Of a stretch of 64,000 bases of DNA, positions 30,297 through 38,591 are shown piece after piece. The notes under the pieces were generated by a model. That model searched no databases. It was given only the letters and a program-made list of their open reading frames with translations, and was not told the origin of the DNA. The DNA comes from Pseudomonadota bacterium (lineage in GTDB: Bacteria > Pseudomonadota > Gammaproteobacteria > Steroidobacterales > Steroidobacteraceae): assembly GCA_021805865.1 (NCBI GenBank), contig JAJZDX010000001.1:1-64000 (forward strand), given 5' to 3'. Position 1 is the stretch's first letter, and each line of letters opens with the position of its first letter. Made by a program: the position numbers and the translations under genes.

Positions 30297-31311
30297 TCAT
30301 TGCCGGCCGTGCAACAGGGTCTGCCAGGCGAGCAGGAACGGATGCCAGGCCGGCCGCACGTGCCGGCGGAGAGCTGCGAGCGCAAGCAAAGACAGCCAGA
30401 GGATCGCGTCCCAAAGCGGCGTGTGATGCGGAATCCAGCCGAACACCGCGCCGGTCGTGATTGGCGAGAGCAACGCCAGCAGCCATCCCAAGGTCACCAG
30501 CGCGGCAAGCAGACCCAGGGCGGCCCAAATCAGCGCGCAGAGGATGTGAGCCAGGGGCGGCAGCGGTTGCGGCGGGACCGGACCCGGCGGCGCGCCGGCG
30601 CAGCGATGGGCGCGCCGCTCGGCCTTGCACTGTGCCCGTGCCTGGCGCCATTCGGCTTTTTAGTGCGCGCGCGCCTCGGCCGAGCCGTTGTGGGCCGCGG
30701 CATGAGCGGCGGCCTCGGCGAGCTGTGCCGCCTTGAGTTTCGCCCGCTCGACCAGCACCCGCGCATTGAAAGGCAGACCCTTCGCGACCGCATGCTCCTC
30801 CGGGGTGTTGGCGTAGGGCACGATGAACATCATGACGACGTACGCCAGGATCGCGAGTCCGCCCGTCAGCACGGCCGCGATCATGAACAGGAGTCGCACC
30901 AGAGTGACATCGACGTCCAAGTAGACGGCAATGCCTCTGCATACTCCACTCACCAGCGCTCCGTCGCTGATCTGGTAGAGACGCTTCGGGGCCGCCGCGG
31001 CGCCAGCCGTTTCATGTGCTTTCGCAGCCGATTCCGCAGACCCTGCATCCGGGGCGGCGCCGCAGTCCACGGGCCCCATCTCGCGGATGATTTGCTCGAT
31101 CCCGCCGCGGACGATGACGGTCTTGTGCGGATGGAGGCAGCGCTCGCACTTGTCCGCGATCGCCTGCTCCAGATCGGCCAGGATCTCGGCTCGATCGGGA
31201 TTGGGCGCGAGCGTGCGCTCGGCCGAGTCGAGATAATCCGCCAATGCCGCGCGCGTCGTCCTCGAGCTGGTAGGCCCGGGCATGGAGGCTCACGGAAATA
31301 ACCGGCCGCAT
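30297..31311 (-). pseudogene. Broken pspC-like gene (frameshift plus in-frame stop)
   Basis: The intact family would read from ATG 31311 (MRPVISVSLHARAYQLEDD), 3 bases after the padR stop. That frame fails at a GCGCGCG run near 31246-31257; the continuation AALADYLDSAERTL, then ADLEQAIADKC and the PspC domain (ISDGALVSGVCRGIAVYLDV), is in another frame. The PspC frame then meets TAA at 30660-30662, yet stays open for 120 further codons encoding a basic WRQARAQCKAERRAHRC segment, a membrane helix and LLSPITTGAVFGW, which is the usual C-terminal half of these proteins. Two lesions suggest a pseudogene; a 207-residue product from 31283 could still be made. Confidence 0.7.
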
Positions 31312-31314
31312 GTC

Positions 31315-31647
31315 TCAACTCCCCAGCGAATCGATCGTCTGATTGAGGCGCGCCCAGTAGGCGTCGAATTCGCTCAGCTGCCGCTCACCGGCGGCGGTGA
31401 GGCGGTAATACTTGCGAGGCGGGCCGGCTTCGGATTCCTGCCACTGGTAATCGAGCAGCCCTTCGCGCCTCAGGCGGCTCAGGAGCGGGTACAGCGTGCC
31501 TTCCTGGGTAGCAAAATCCGTCGCCGCCAGTTTCCTCAGAATGTCGGCGGAATAGACCGTCGAGCCACTGATGATCCGCAGCACCAGGAATTCCAGGAAT
31601 CCCTTGCGCAGCGCGCCGAGTTTCGGGTCCTCGCTCATTGGATACAA
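31315..31647 (-). CDS. PadR-family transcriptional regulator
   Basis: This 110-residue protein is a compact winged-helix PadR repressor: LRKGFLEFLVLRIISG leads into the recognition region, and ATQEGTLYPLLSRLRREGLL plus GPPRKYYRLTAAGERQL are the family signature. The start is TTG at 31647, with AAGG 5 bases upstream, or ATG at 31638. It is followed immediately by the pspC-like gene, a common pairing in which PadR controls a membrane-stress protein. The regulator looks intact although its partner is broken. Confidence 0.92.
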   Translation of the reverse strand: MYPMSEDPKLGALRKGFLEFLVLRIISGSTVYSADILRKLAATDFATQEGTLYPLLSRLRREGLLDYQWQESEAGPPRKYYRLTAAGERQLSEFDAYWARLNQTIDSLGS

Positions 31648-31650
31648 AGC

Positions 31651-31670
31651 TACCTTGTTGCAGAAAGGTA
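31651..31670. promoter_or_regulatory. Inverted repeat, candidate PadR operator
   Basis: TACCTT (31651-31656) and AAGGTA (31665-31670) form a perfect 6-bp inverted repeat with an 8-base spacer. It lies directly upstream of padR, overlapping its ribosome-binding region, and between padR and the divergent methyltransferase gene. PadR proteins usually autoregulate through such dyads. Confidence 0.4.
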
Positions 31671-31739
31671 CAAAATTAACACCATCCCATCAAGCGCCGC
31701 GAGCCGTGCCTGAATCGGGACGGCTATGATGGGTCGGTC

Positions 31740-32354
31740 ATGCCCGATGAGAAACCCTACGCCGAGGCCTGCGACCGCAATCGGGATCCGATCCTCGAGG
31801 TGCTTCGAGGACACTTCGCGGACCGGCGCCGTGTGCTCGAGATCGGCAGCGGGACCGGTCAGCACGCGGTGCACTTCGCCGCGGCCCTGCCGCAGCTCGC
31901 CTGGCAGACCTCAGACCTCGAGGCGAACCTGGCCGGCATCCGTCTTTGGCTCGAGGAAGCCCGCCTGCCGAACCTGCCGCCGCCGCTGGCGCTCGATGTC
32001 TGCGACCCCTGGCCCGCCGCCCGGTTCGACGCCGTATTCACGGCGAACACCTTGCACATCATGAGCTGGGAGGGCGTGCGCGCACTGTTCGCCGCACTGC
32101 CCGGGGTGCTGAAGGAGGACGGCGTGCTTGCCGTGTATGGGCCTTTCAACTACGGCGGCGCTTTCACCAGTGCGAGCAATGCCGCGTTCGATGCCTGGCT
32201 CAAGCGGCGCTCCCCGGCCAGCGGGATCCGGGATTTCGGCGCGGTCGATGCGCTCGCCCGCTCATCCGGGTTGACACTCGTGGAGGATCGGGCCATGCCC
32301 GCGAACAATCGCGCCCTGGTGTGGCGGCGATCAGGGGGAGCTCTTCGCCCGTAA
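31740..32354 (+). CDS. DUF938 family SAM-dependent methyltransferase-like protein
   Basis: This 204-residue protein has the class I methyltransferase motif I VLEIGSGTGQHAVHFA (about 32-47), motif II at TSDLEAN, and FDAVFTANTLHIMSW. The opening KPYAEACDRNRDPIL and the later YGPFNYGGAFTSASNAAFD are DUF938 signatures. The substrate is unknown. It starts 93 bases from the divergent padR. Confidence 0.92.
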   Translation: MPDEKPYAEACDRNRDPILEVLRGHFADRRRVLEIGSGTGQHAVHFAAALPQLAWQTSDLEANLAGIRLWLEEARLPNLPPPLALDVCDPWPAARFDAVFTANTLHIMSWEGVRALFAALPGVLKEDGVLAVYGPFNYGGAFTSASNAAFDAWLKRRSPASGIRDFGAVDALARSSGLTLVEDRAMPANNRALVWRRSGGALRP

Positions 32355-32380
32355 GGCCTGCGCGTGAGGCGCAGGCTGAT

Positions 32381-33037
32381 TCAGAGCCGCGGCACCTGGA
32401 ACGTCGCCCTGGACAGCGAAGTGGACGGGCGCAGAGCCCGGCGCTTCGGGGCTCGCGGGGCCGGGCGGGAATATCCGGATCCGCCGCTGAAGATCGTCTG
32501 CGCATGGGCGTGCTTCGCAGTCCAGAAGCCCATTCGGATCTCGTTCTGGAGCTGACCGGGCGCCCAGCCGGCGTGGCCGGCATAGATCCGCAGACCCTGC
32601 ATGGGCTTTTGCCGATCAAACAGACGCAGGAGCAATCCCGGGTCGGAGCTCAGGTACACCCCGTGCAGAACCTGGACGGCGTGGGGGAAAGCGCCCTGCG
32701 CGCGGAACAAGAACCACACGGAGCCGATCTCGACAGGGCCGCCGAAATACACCGTGTCGCGCGCGTGCGCGAGGCGCTTGATGCTTGGGAACAGGGTCGA
32801 GACGCGGATCGAGGTTGGCTTGTTGATGATGAGGCCGATCGGAGCCGGGCCGAGATCGTTCATCACCAGCACGATCGATTTCGCGAAGAAGGGATCGGAC
32901 AGCTCGCCGCGGGCGACGAGAAAGATCGCCGAGAGAGGTCTCACGTCGGCGGGTACCGCAGACGACCCCGACAGAAGCAGAAGCGCGCACAGTATTCCCG
33001 CCACGCAACGCTGTAAGCTGAAACCGCGTTTCACCAT
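32381..33037 (-). CDS. Exported YqgE/AlgH (UPF0301) family protein
   Basis: The UPF0301 core is clear: SAIFLVARGELSDPFFAKSI, then GPAPIGLIINKPT, VYFGGPVE and a late YAGHAGWAPGQLQNEI. Most YqgE/AlgH proteins are cytosolic, but with the ATG at 33037 this one begins with a basic n-region and a strong hydrophobic core (ILCALLLLSG) ending at an Ala-X-Ala-like site, so it is probably secreted to the periplasm. Length is 218 residues. The C-terminal 30 residues are basic and family-unlike. Function is unknown for the family. Confidence 0.88.
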   Translation of the reverse strand: MVKRGFSLQRCVAGILCALLLLSGSSAVPADVRPLSAIFLVARGELSDPFFAKSIVLVMNDLGPAPIGLIINKPTSIRVSTLFPSIKRLAHARDTVYFGGPVEIGSVWFLFRAQGAFPHAVQVLHGVYLSSDPGLLLRLFDRQKPMQGLRIYAGHAGWAPGQLQNEIRMGFWTAKHAHAQTIFSGGSGYSRPAPRAPKRRALRPSTSLSRATFQVPRL

Positions 33038-33134
33038 GATGCCCGGCATGCAAGCCCGGCGCATCAGGCCGGGCGGGAAGTCAAGCCGCGTACGATACCG
33101 CTGGAATTCTACGCCGTCGGCGCGGCCGGGGTCC

Positions 33135-35405
33135 TCACCGGCGGGGGATGCGCGGCAGGCCCGTATGCTGGGTGCGAAAGGGGCGAGCCGTGCTCGAGCG
33201 GCGCGCGCCCGGCCGGGAAGGCTTGGCGCCCTGAGGCTCCCCGTCGCGCAGTCGCGGAAGTCCCCGGGGAGCGGCCTGACGAGGAGGGAATTTCCCCTGG
33301 GAAACGCCTGTTGCCGTGACGGGCGACCCTTCGGCGGGACTCCTGCGCAGAACACCATCGCCGGTACCGGGCGGCTGGTAAGCCGGAACCAAGTGCCGCT
33401 TGCCGCTGCCGATCAGATCGGTGCGTCCCATGCGCCGCAGCGCTTCGCGCAATTCCGGCCAGTTCTGCGGATCGTGATAGCGCAGGAAGGCCTTGTGGAG
33501 CCGGCGCACCTTCAGGCCCTTCGGAACGTGTACATCGCCGCCTGCACGCCGGATTCGCTGGAGAGGATTCTTGCCGGAGTGGTACATGGCCGTGGCGCTC
33601 GCCATGGGAGAGGGCAGGAATGCCTGCACCTGGTCGGCGCGAAAGCCATTGCGCTTCAGCCACAGCGCAAGCTCAAGCATGTCCTCATCGCTCGTTCCGG
33701 GGTGCGCGGCGATGAAGTACGGAATGAGGTACTGCTCCTTGCCGGCCTCGCGCGAGTAGCGGTCGAAGAGCTCCTTGAAGCGGTCGTAGGCCCCGATCCC
33801 CGGCTTCATCATCATCGAGAGCGGTCCTTCGGAGATCGCCTCGGGGGCGATCTTCAGATAACCGCCGGTGTGGTGCTGCGCGAGCTCCCTCACATACTCC
33901 GGCGATTCGACCGCGAGGTCATAGCGCACGCCCGAGGCAATCAGGACCTTGCGGATCCCGGGCAGCTCCCGCACCTTTCGATACAGGCGCACGAGAGGCG
34001 CGTGATCGGTGTCGAGGTTCGAGCAGATGCCCGGATAGACGCACGAGGGCCGCCGGCAGGCGCTCTCGATCTCTCGGCTGCGGCAGGCCAGGCGGTACAT
34101 GTTGGCCGTGGGCCCGCCCAGATCCGAGATCACCCCGGTGAAGCCCGGCACCTCGTCGCGGATGGCCGCGACCTCGCGCAGGACGGACTGCTCGGAGCGG
34201 CTCTGGATGATGCGACCCTCGTGCTCCGTGATGGAGCAGAACGAGCAGCCGCCGAAGCAGCCGCGCTGGATCGCCACCGAGAAGCGGATCATCTTGTAGG
34301 CCGGAATATTGGCCGCGCCGTACCCCGGGTGCGGACGGCGGCTGTAGGGCCGCTCGTACACCCAGTCCATCTCCGCCGTGGTGAGCGGGATGGGCGGCGG
34401 GTTGAGCCAGACGTCGACGTCGCCGTGCCGCTGCACTAGCGCTCGGGCATTGCCCGGGTTGGCCTCCAGGTGCAGGATGCGGGAGGCATGCGCATACAAC
34501 ACCGGGTCGGCCGCCACCCGCTCGTGGGAGGGCATGCGGATGACGCTGCGTGCGCGGTCGGCGTTGCTCACCCGCCGCGCGAGACGAACCACCGTCTCCG
34601 CACCGTCCGATGCGCCGGCACGCGCATCCTGCGCTGCCGGACGCTGCGGCTCCATGGCGTAGGGATCGGGACGAGGCGCGAGCGGCCCCGGGTCATCGAT
34701 GGTCGTGGAGTCGATTTCGATCCAGTGCGCCGGCATCGATTTGCGTGTGAAGGCCGTGCCACGCACATCCGTGATGTCGCCGATGGATTCTCCGGCGGCG
34801 AGGCGGTGTGCGATCTCACAGACCTGGCGCTCGCCGCTGCCGTACACCAACAGATCCGCCTTGGCGTCGAGCAGGACGGAGCGGCGCACTTTCTCGGACC
34901 AGTAATCGAAATGCGCGATGCGTCGCAGCGACGCCTCGATGCCGCCGATGACGATGGGCACGTCCTTGAAAACCTCCCGTGCGCGCTGCGCGTAGACGAT
35001 CACCGAGCGGTCCGGCCGCCGGCCGGCAGCCCCGTCCGGCGTGTAGGCGTCGTCGCTGCGCCGTCGCCGGTCGGCCGTGTAGCGATTGACCATGGAGTCC
35101 ATGTTGCCGGCGGTGATGCCGAAGAACAGGTTCGGCCGACCCAAGGCGGCGAACGCCTCGGCGCTGTGCCAGTCCGGCTGCGCGAGGATGCCCACTCTGA
35201 AGCCCTGCCCCTCGAGCACCCGCCCGATGATGGCCATGCCGAAGCTGGGCAGATCGACGTAGGCATCGCCGGTGATGAGGATGACGTCGCAGCTGTCCCA
35301 GCCGAGCTCGTCCATCTCGGCGCGCGACATGGGTAGAAACGGCGCGGCGCCGAAGCGCTCCGCCCAGTATTTGCGGTAGCTGGTGATATCGCGCGCGGGC
35401 TGCAC
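33135..35405 (-). CDS. YgiQ family radical SAM protein
   Basis: This 756-residue protein opens with an UPF0313 N-terminal domain ([20 protein letters not shown]). The radical SAM core carries the 4Fe-4S motif C-X3-C-X2-C in [12 protein letters not shown], and further Cys-rich segments are [32 protein letters not shown] and the [12 protein letters not shown] stretch are diagnostic of YgiQ. The last about 80 residues are Arg/Pro-rich and low-complexity. Start is GTG at 35405. Its reaction is not established. It lies between the DUF1343 gene and the exported YqgE gene on the same strand. Confidence 0.93.
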   Translation of the reverse strand: MQPARDITSYRKYWAERFGAAPFLPMSRAEMDELGWDSCDVILITGDAYVDLPSFGMAIIGRVLEGQGFRVGILAQPDWHSAEAFAALGRPNLFFGITAGNMDSMVNRYTADRRRRSDDAYTPDGAAGRRPDRSVIVYAQRAREVFKDVPIVIGGIEASLRRIAHFDYWSEKVRRSVLLDAKADLLVYGSGERQVCEIAHRLAAGESIGDITDVRGTAFTRKSMPAHWIEIDSTTIDDPGPLAPRPDPYAMEPQRPAAQDARAGASDGAETVVRLARRVSNADRARSVIRMPSHERVAADPVLYAHASRILHLEANPGNARALVQRHGDVDVWLNPPPIPLTTAEMDWVYERPYSRRPHPGYGAANIPAYKMIRFSVAIQRGCFGGCSFCSITEHEGRIIQSRSEQSVLREVAAIRDEVPGFTGVISDLGGPTANMYRLACRSREIESACRRPSCVYPGICSNLDTDHAPLVRLYRKVRELPGIRKVLIASGVRYDLAVESPEYVRELAQHHTGGYLKIAPEAISEGPLSMMMKPGIGAYDRFKELFDRYSREAGKEQYLIPYFIAAHPGTSDEDMLELALWLKRNGFRADQVQAFLPSPMASATAMYHSGKNPLQRIRRAGGDVHVPKGLKVRRLHKAFLRYHDPQNWPELREALRRMGRTDLIGSGKRHLVPAYQPPGTGDGVLRRSPAEGSPVTATGVSQGKFPPRQAAPRGLPRLRDGEPQGAKPSRPGARRSSTARPFRTQHTGLPRIPRR

Positions 35406-35477
35406 GGGGGCGACTCTGTGGGCGCAGGCGCTGGCGCAGCGAGGCGTTCGGCCCTCGCGCCGGCCGATTGCGGAAAA

Positions 35478-36683
35478 TCAGTATATCAGAAAGGGCTGAC
35501 GCTCGGCCTGCCAGGACGCCTCGTCGGCAGCGGCGAGCGTCTCCAGATCGGCGGCGGTGGCCGCCGGATCATCCACCCAGCGGCGCAGCAGCTCCCCGCC
35601 GGTGATGACATCGATTGCCAGCCGCTCGCGCTCGTACTCGTACGGGAAATCCCGCCACAGGGGGTACGCGGGCCACAGCCGCCGCAGCGCCTTGAACGCG
35701 AGTGCCATCAGCCGCCAGGGCCGGAACGCCTCATGCTGGTAGTAGAGCGGATCCTCGACGTGAACCTGCACCCCGGCGCAGAGCCGCCCTGCGTGCTTGT
35801 GGAAGGTCGGCTCGAACCAACAGGGCCGCAAGCGGCAGCCGCGCAGCCAGCGCGGAGAGAGCCGGTGCATCGCCTCGAGCAGCGCCTGCGCATCGAGATC
35901 GGGCGCGCCGAAGCACTCCAGCGGCCGGGTCGTGCCGCGGCCTTCCGACAGCGTCGTCCCTTCCAACATCACGGTGCCGGGATAGCAGCGCGCCATCCAC
36001 AGATTGGGCGCATTGGGGCTCGGATTGATCCAGGTGCGCGAGCCGGCCGGCCACCCGTGCCCGGGAGGGGCGTAAGGGTTCCAGTCCTCCATGGGGATGA
36101 CCTCGCAGTCGACATCCAGACTCAGCGTCTTCACCAACCAGCGCGCGAGCTCGCCCAGCGTCAGTCCATGGCGCATCGGCAGGGGGCCCGCGCCGACGAA
36201 GCTCTCGCAGCCGGCGAGCAGCCTCAGTCCCTCGACGGGCCGGCCGATAGGGTTCGGCCGATCGAGCACCCACACGCTCTTGCGGTGGCGGGCGGCCTCC
36301 TCGAGCGCGTAGCGCAAAGTCGTCACGAACGTGTAGACGCGGCAGCCCACATCCTGCAGATCGATCAGCAGCACATCGAAGCTGTCCATCATGGCGGCGG
36401 TCGGCCGCCGCACCTCGCCATAGAGGCTGAACACCGGGATGCCGTGCACCGGATCGGTGAAATCGGCGGATTCCGCCATATTGTCCTGCTTGTCGCCGCG
36501 CAGCCCATGCTGCGGCCCGAAGGCGGCGCTCAGGCGGATGTCCGCAAGTCCCGCCAGGGCATCGAGGGAATGGGTGAGATCCCGGGTGACGGAGGCCGGA
36601 TGGGCGAGCAGCGCCACGCGCCGGCCGGCAAGCGGCTTGCGCAGCGAGCGCTGGCTGAGCAGGCGATCGATGCCGAATTTCAT
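35478..36683 (-). CDS. DUF1343 family protein (NamZ-type exo-N-acetylmuramidase-like)
   Basis: This 401-residue protein matches DUF1343: VALLAHPASVTRDLTHSLDAL, FGPQHGLRGDKQDNM, LIDLQDVGCRVYTFVTTL and VMLEGTTLSEGRGTTRP. Characterised relatives (NamZ of Bacillus, GH171) release N-acetylmuramic acid from peptidoglycan fragments. Those are secreted, while this sequence has no signal peptide, so a cytosolic role in recycling imported muropeptides is the more natural inference. It is 32 bases downstream of the DOMON-like gene. Confidence 0.88.
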   Translation of the reverse strand: MKFGIDRLLSQRSLRKPLAGRRVALLAHPASVTRDLTHSLDALAGLADIRLSAAFGPQHGLRGDKQDNMAESADFTDPVHGIPVFSLYGEVRRPTAAMMDSFDVLLIDLQDVGCRVYTFVTTLRYALEEAARHRKSVWVLDRPNPIGRPVEGLRLLAGCESFVGAGPLPMRHGLTLGELARWLVKTLSLDVDCEVIPMEDWNPYAPPGHGWPAGSRTWINPSPNAPNLWMARCYPGTVMLEGTTLSEGRGTTRPLECFGAPDLDAQALLEAMHRLSPRWLRGCRLRPCWFEPTFHKHAGRLCAGVQVHVEDPLYYQHEAFRPWRLMALAFKALRRLWPAYPLWRDFPYEYERERLAIDVITGGELLRRWVDDPAATAADLETLAAADEASWQAERQPFLIY

Positions 36684-36715
36684 TCAGTGAGAACCGGTTG
36701 TGGGCGACTGGTCGA

Positions 36716-37300
36716 TCAAGTCCCATGCAGCGTGAGCGCAAACGCGTCCGGATGATGGAAATCCGGCCTCCCCGGGGCATGGCGAAGCGCCCAGTATGAC
36801 AGGGCGCCCGTCTCCTCCTCCACCACGGCGCTCAGGGCCAGACGAAGCCCCTGCTGCGCGGGCGCAAAGGGCACGGGCAGAGGGACGATCGCCTCGAGGA
36901 CCAGCGCATCATCCGTGCGCACTGCCGGGTCCGCCGGTCCCTGATCGCGCTCCCGATACCCGACGGTGATGTACGGCGGCGCGGGCGGCTCGGCGGGCGT
37001 CATGCCCTGCCGATAGCCGCTGAAGCGATAGACCTGCCATGCGCCCGAGGGCGAGAAGTTGAATTCCAGATAGCCGGGCACGGCGGGGTGCCGTACGAAC
37101 GCCTCGAAGCACGTGTGCCGCCACAATCCATCGGCGCGCACCCCCGCACCCGCCTGCGCAATGCGAATCCGGCGCAGATCGCCCGTCAGGGTGAAATGAA
37201 CGCCCAGCACGCCGGGCCGCAGCGCACGCGCCTCGGCCTCGAGCGAGTGAACCGGCCGGCAGAGCGAATCGGCATGGGGGAGCAGGCGAGGACGGGTCAT
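36716..37300 (-). CDS. DOMON-like domain protein
   Basis: This 194-residue beta-rich protein has the pattern of the DOMON-like family: LWRHTCFEAFVRHPAVPGYLEFNFSPSG, WQVYRFSGYRQGM and a C-terminal SYWALRHAPGRPDFHH. It has no signal peptide. A sugar or heme-binding fold is suggested by the family name, without proof. ATG at 37300 is preferred to the upstream start at 37366, whose extra residues are unconserved in appearance. Confidence 0.8.
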   Translation of the reverse strand: MTRPRLLPHADSLCRPVHSLEAEARALRPGVLGVHFTLTGDLRRIRIAQAGAGVRADGLWRHTCFEAFVRHPAVPGYLEFNFSPSGAWQVYRFSGYRQGMTPAEPPAPPYITVGYRERDQGPADPAVRTDDALVLEAIVPLPVPFAPAQQGLRLALSAVVEEETGALSYWALRHAPGRPDFHHPDAFALTLHGT

Positions 37301-37453
37301 GGCGCCATTATGCCGTGGAGGACTGCCGTCCGAGGCATCCACAGCCTGCGTGGCCCGCGCGCGCATTGCGCCGGCATTCGGCGGGCGCGCATATCGGTCG
37401 CGCCGGGCCCGGGCGGAATCTTCGCAGCGCTCAAAGTTGTGGCGGCAGAGCGA

Positions 37454-38170
37454 TCATGCGGGCCGCGGCATTTGCCTTGCGCGCGCGCCCGCGTAGCTGA
37501 ACGTCCACACGACCGCAAGCACAGTCGCCGTGCCGAGCACGATGGGGGAGATGGCGAGGACCAAGGCCGGCGAGACGGTATAGATCAACACGACCCGCAG
37601 CAGGAACTCACCGAAGAACACCAGTCCCCACACCAGCGTGATGATGCGTTGCACGCGGCGAAAGCCCGGATACTGCCAAAGCTCATCGAAACGTGCGCAC
37701 CTGGCCGGATCGGCGCCTGCGGCGAAGAACCGTCCGAAGAAGAACATCACCGGGCGGCGCGAGGGCAACAGAAGGGAAATGAGGCAGGCGAGCCCCAATG
37801 CCCCGGTGAACAGCGATTCGCGCACGAGCAGCAGCTTCGGGCCACCGCCGAGCAACAAAGCCGCGAGGCCGGACAACAGGCCGAAAAGGATGAGGACGCT
37901 CACCGGGTCGAGCACACGCCTGCGCCGCAGCCCGTAGAGACTCTTCAGCATCGGGAAGATGCCGGCCGCGAGCAGTGCGATGACCTCCGAGGGTGAAAGA
38001 TAGGTCATCGACAGCCAGTAGCAGCCGAGCGGAACACCCGCATCGATCGCCATCTCGAGGATCATCGGCAAGACCTTCGGGCGCTGCTGCGTGCCGATCG
38101 CCTGGTCGGATTGCGCAGCCGCGGGCGCGGCGGCGGAATCGGTCGGCAACGGCTGCTCGAGTCGGGTCAT
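37454..38170 (-). CDS. VC0807-like multi-pass membrane protein
   Basis: This 238-residue protein has a polar N-terminal 30 residues and about six hydrophobic helices. The PSEVIALLAAGIFPMLKSLYGL segment and VMFFFGRFFAAG resemble the VC0807 family of inner-membrane proteins of unknown function. It is transcribed away from uvrA and separated from the DOMON-like gene by about 150 bases. Confidence 0.6.
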   Translation of the reverse strand: MTRLEQPLPTDSAAAPAAAQSDQAIGTQQRPKVLPMILEMAIDAGVPLGCYWLSMTYLSPSEVIALLAAGIFPMLKSLYGLRRRRVLDPVSVLILFGLLSGLAALLLGGGPKLLLVRESLFTGALGLACLISLLLPSRRPVMFFFGRFFAAGADPARCARFDELWQYPGFRRVQRIITLVWGLVFFGEFLLRVVLIYTVSPALVLAISPIVLGTATVLAVVWTFSYAGARARQMPRPA

Positions 38171-38591
38171 GGTGCGGCTCCCGGGCGCGAACGGTAACTA
38201 ACGAGCGGCAAGAGGGTCTTGGGATCCACGATCCAATTCTCTCTCAAGCCCCACCGCCGAAACATAGCCGGAGTGGCTTCACAGGGACAGTGTCAATCGT
38301 CAGATACCGCGGGGGACGCATGTCACCTCGGCGCCCAGCCACCCGGCCGCCTCGACAGGCGCCGATACGCCGGCCCGGACGGCGCGCCGCCCGATGGACG
38401 GGACCGGAGCGGCGGTTCACGCTGCTCGGACAGCTGTCCAGTAGGTGCAGATCGTGCGCACTGTACACAGCGTACTCGATTCTCCCCTGGCGCGGATGCC
38501 ACGCCGCGCGAACGCTTTCCGGTAGAATGGTGGGCGTTGTGCGCCGCTCGCGCACGGACACCCCCGAGTCGATCCGTCCCATGGTGAAGGA
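38171..38591. other. Divergent promoter region of uvrA
   Basis: About 420 bases without a supported gene; the overlapping frames here have no family features. It contains a perfect 12-bp palindrome GGACAGCTGTCC at 38428-38439 about 150 bases before uvrA. I found no CTGT-N8-ACAG LexA box, so SOS control of this uvrA is not visible in sequence. Confidence 0.4.

Noticed and set aside
30660-31283. An intact 207-residue PspC protein starting at 31283
   Set aside because: The family N-terminus lies upstream in another frame, and the usual C-terminal half lies beyond the stop, so the intact-gene reading explains less than the broken-gene reading.
38171-38591. LexA/SOS box for uvrA
   Set aside because: The nearest candidate, CTGTACACAG-like sequence near 38461, lacks the CTGT-N8-ACAG geometry.
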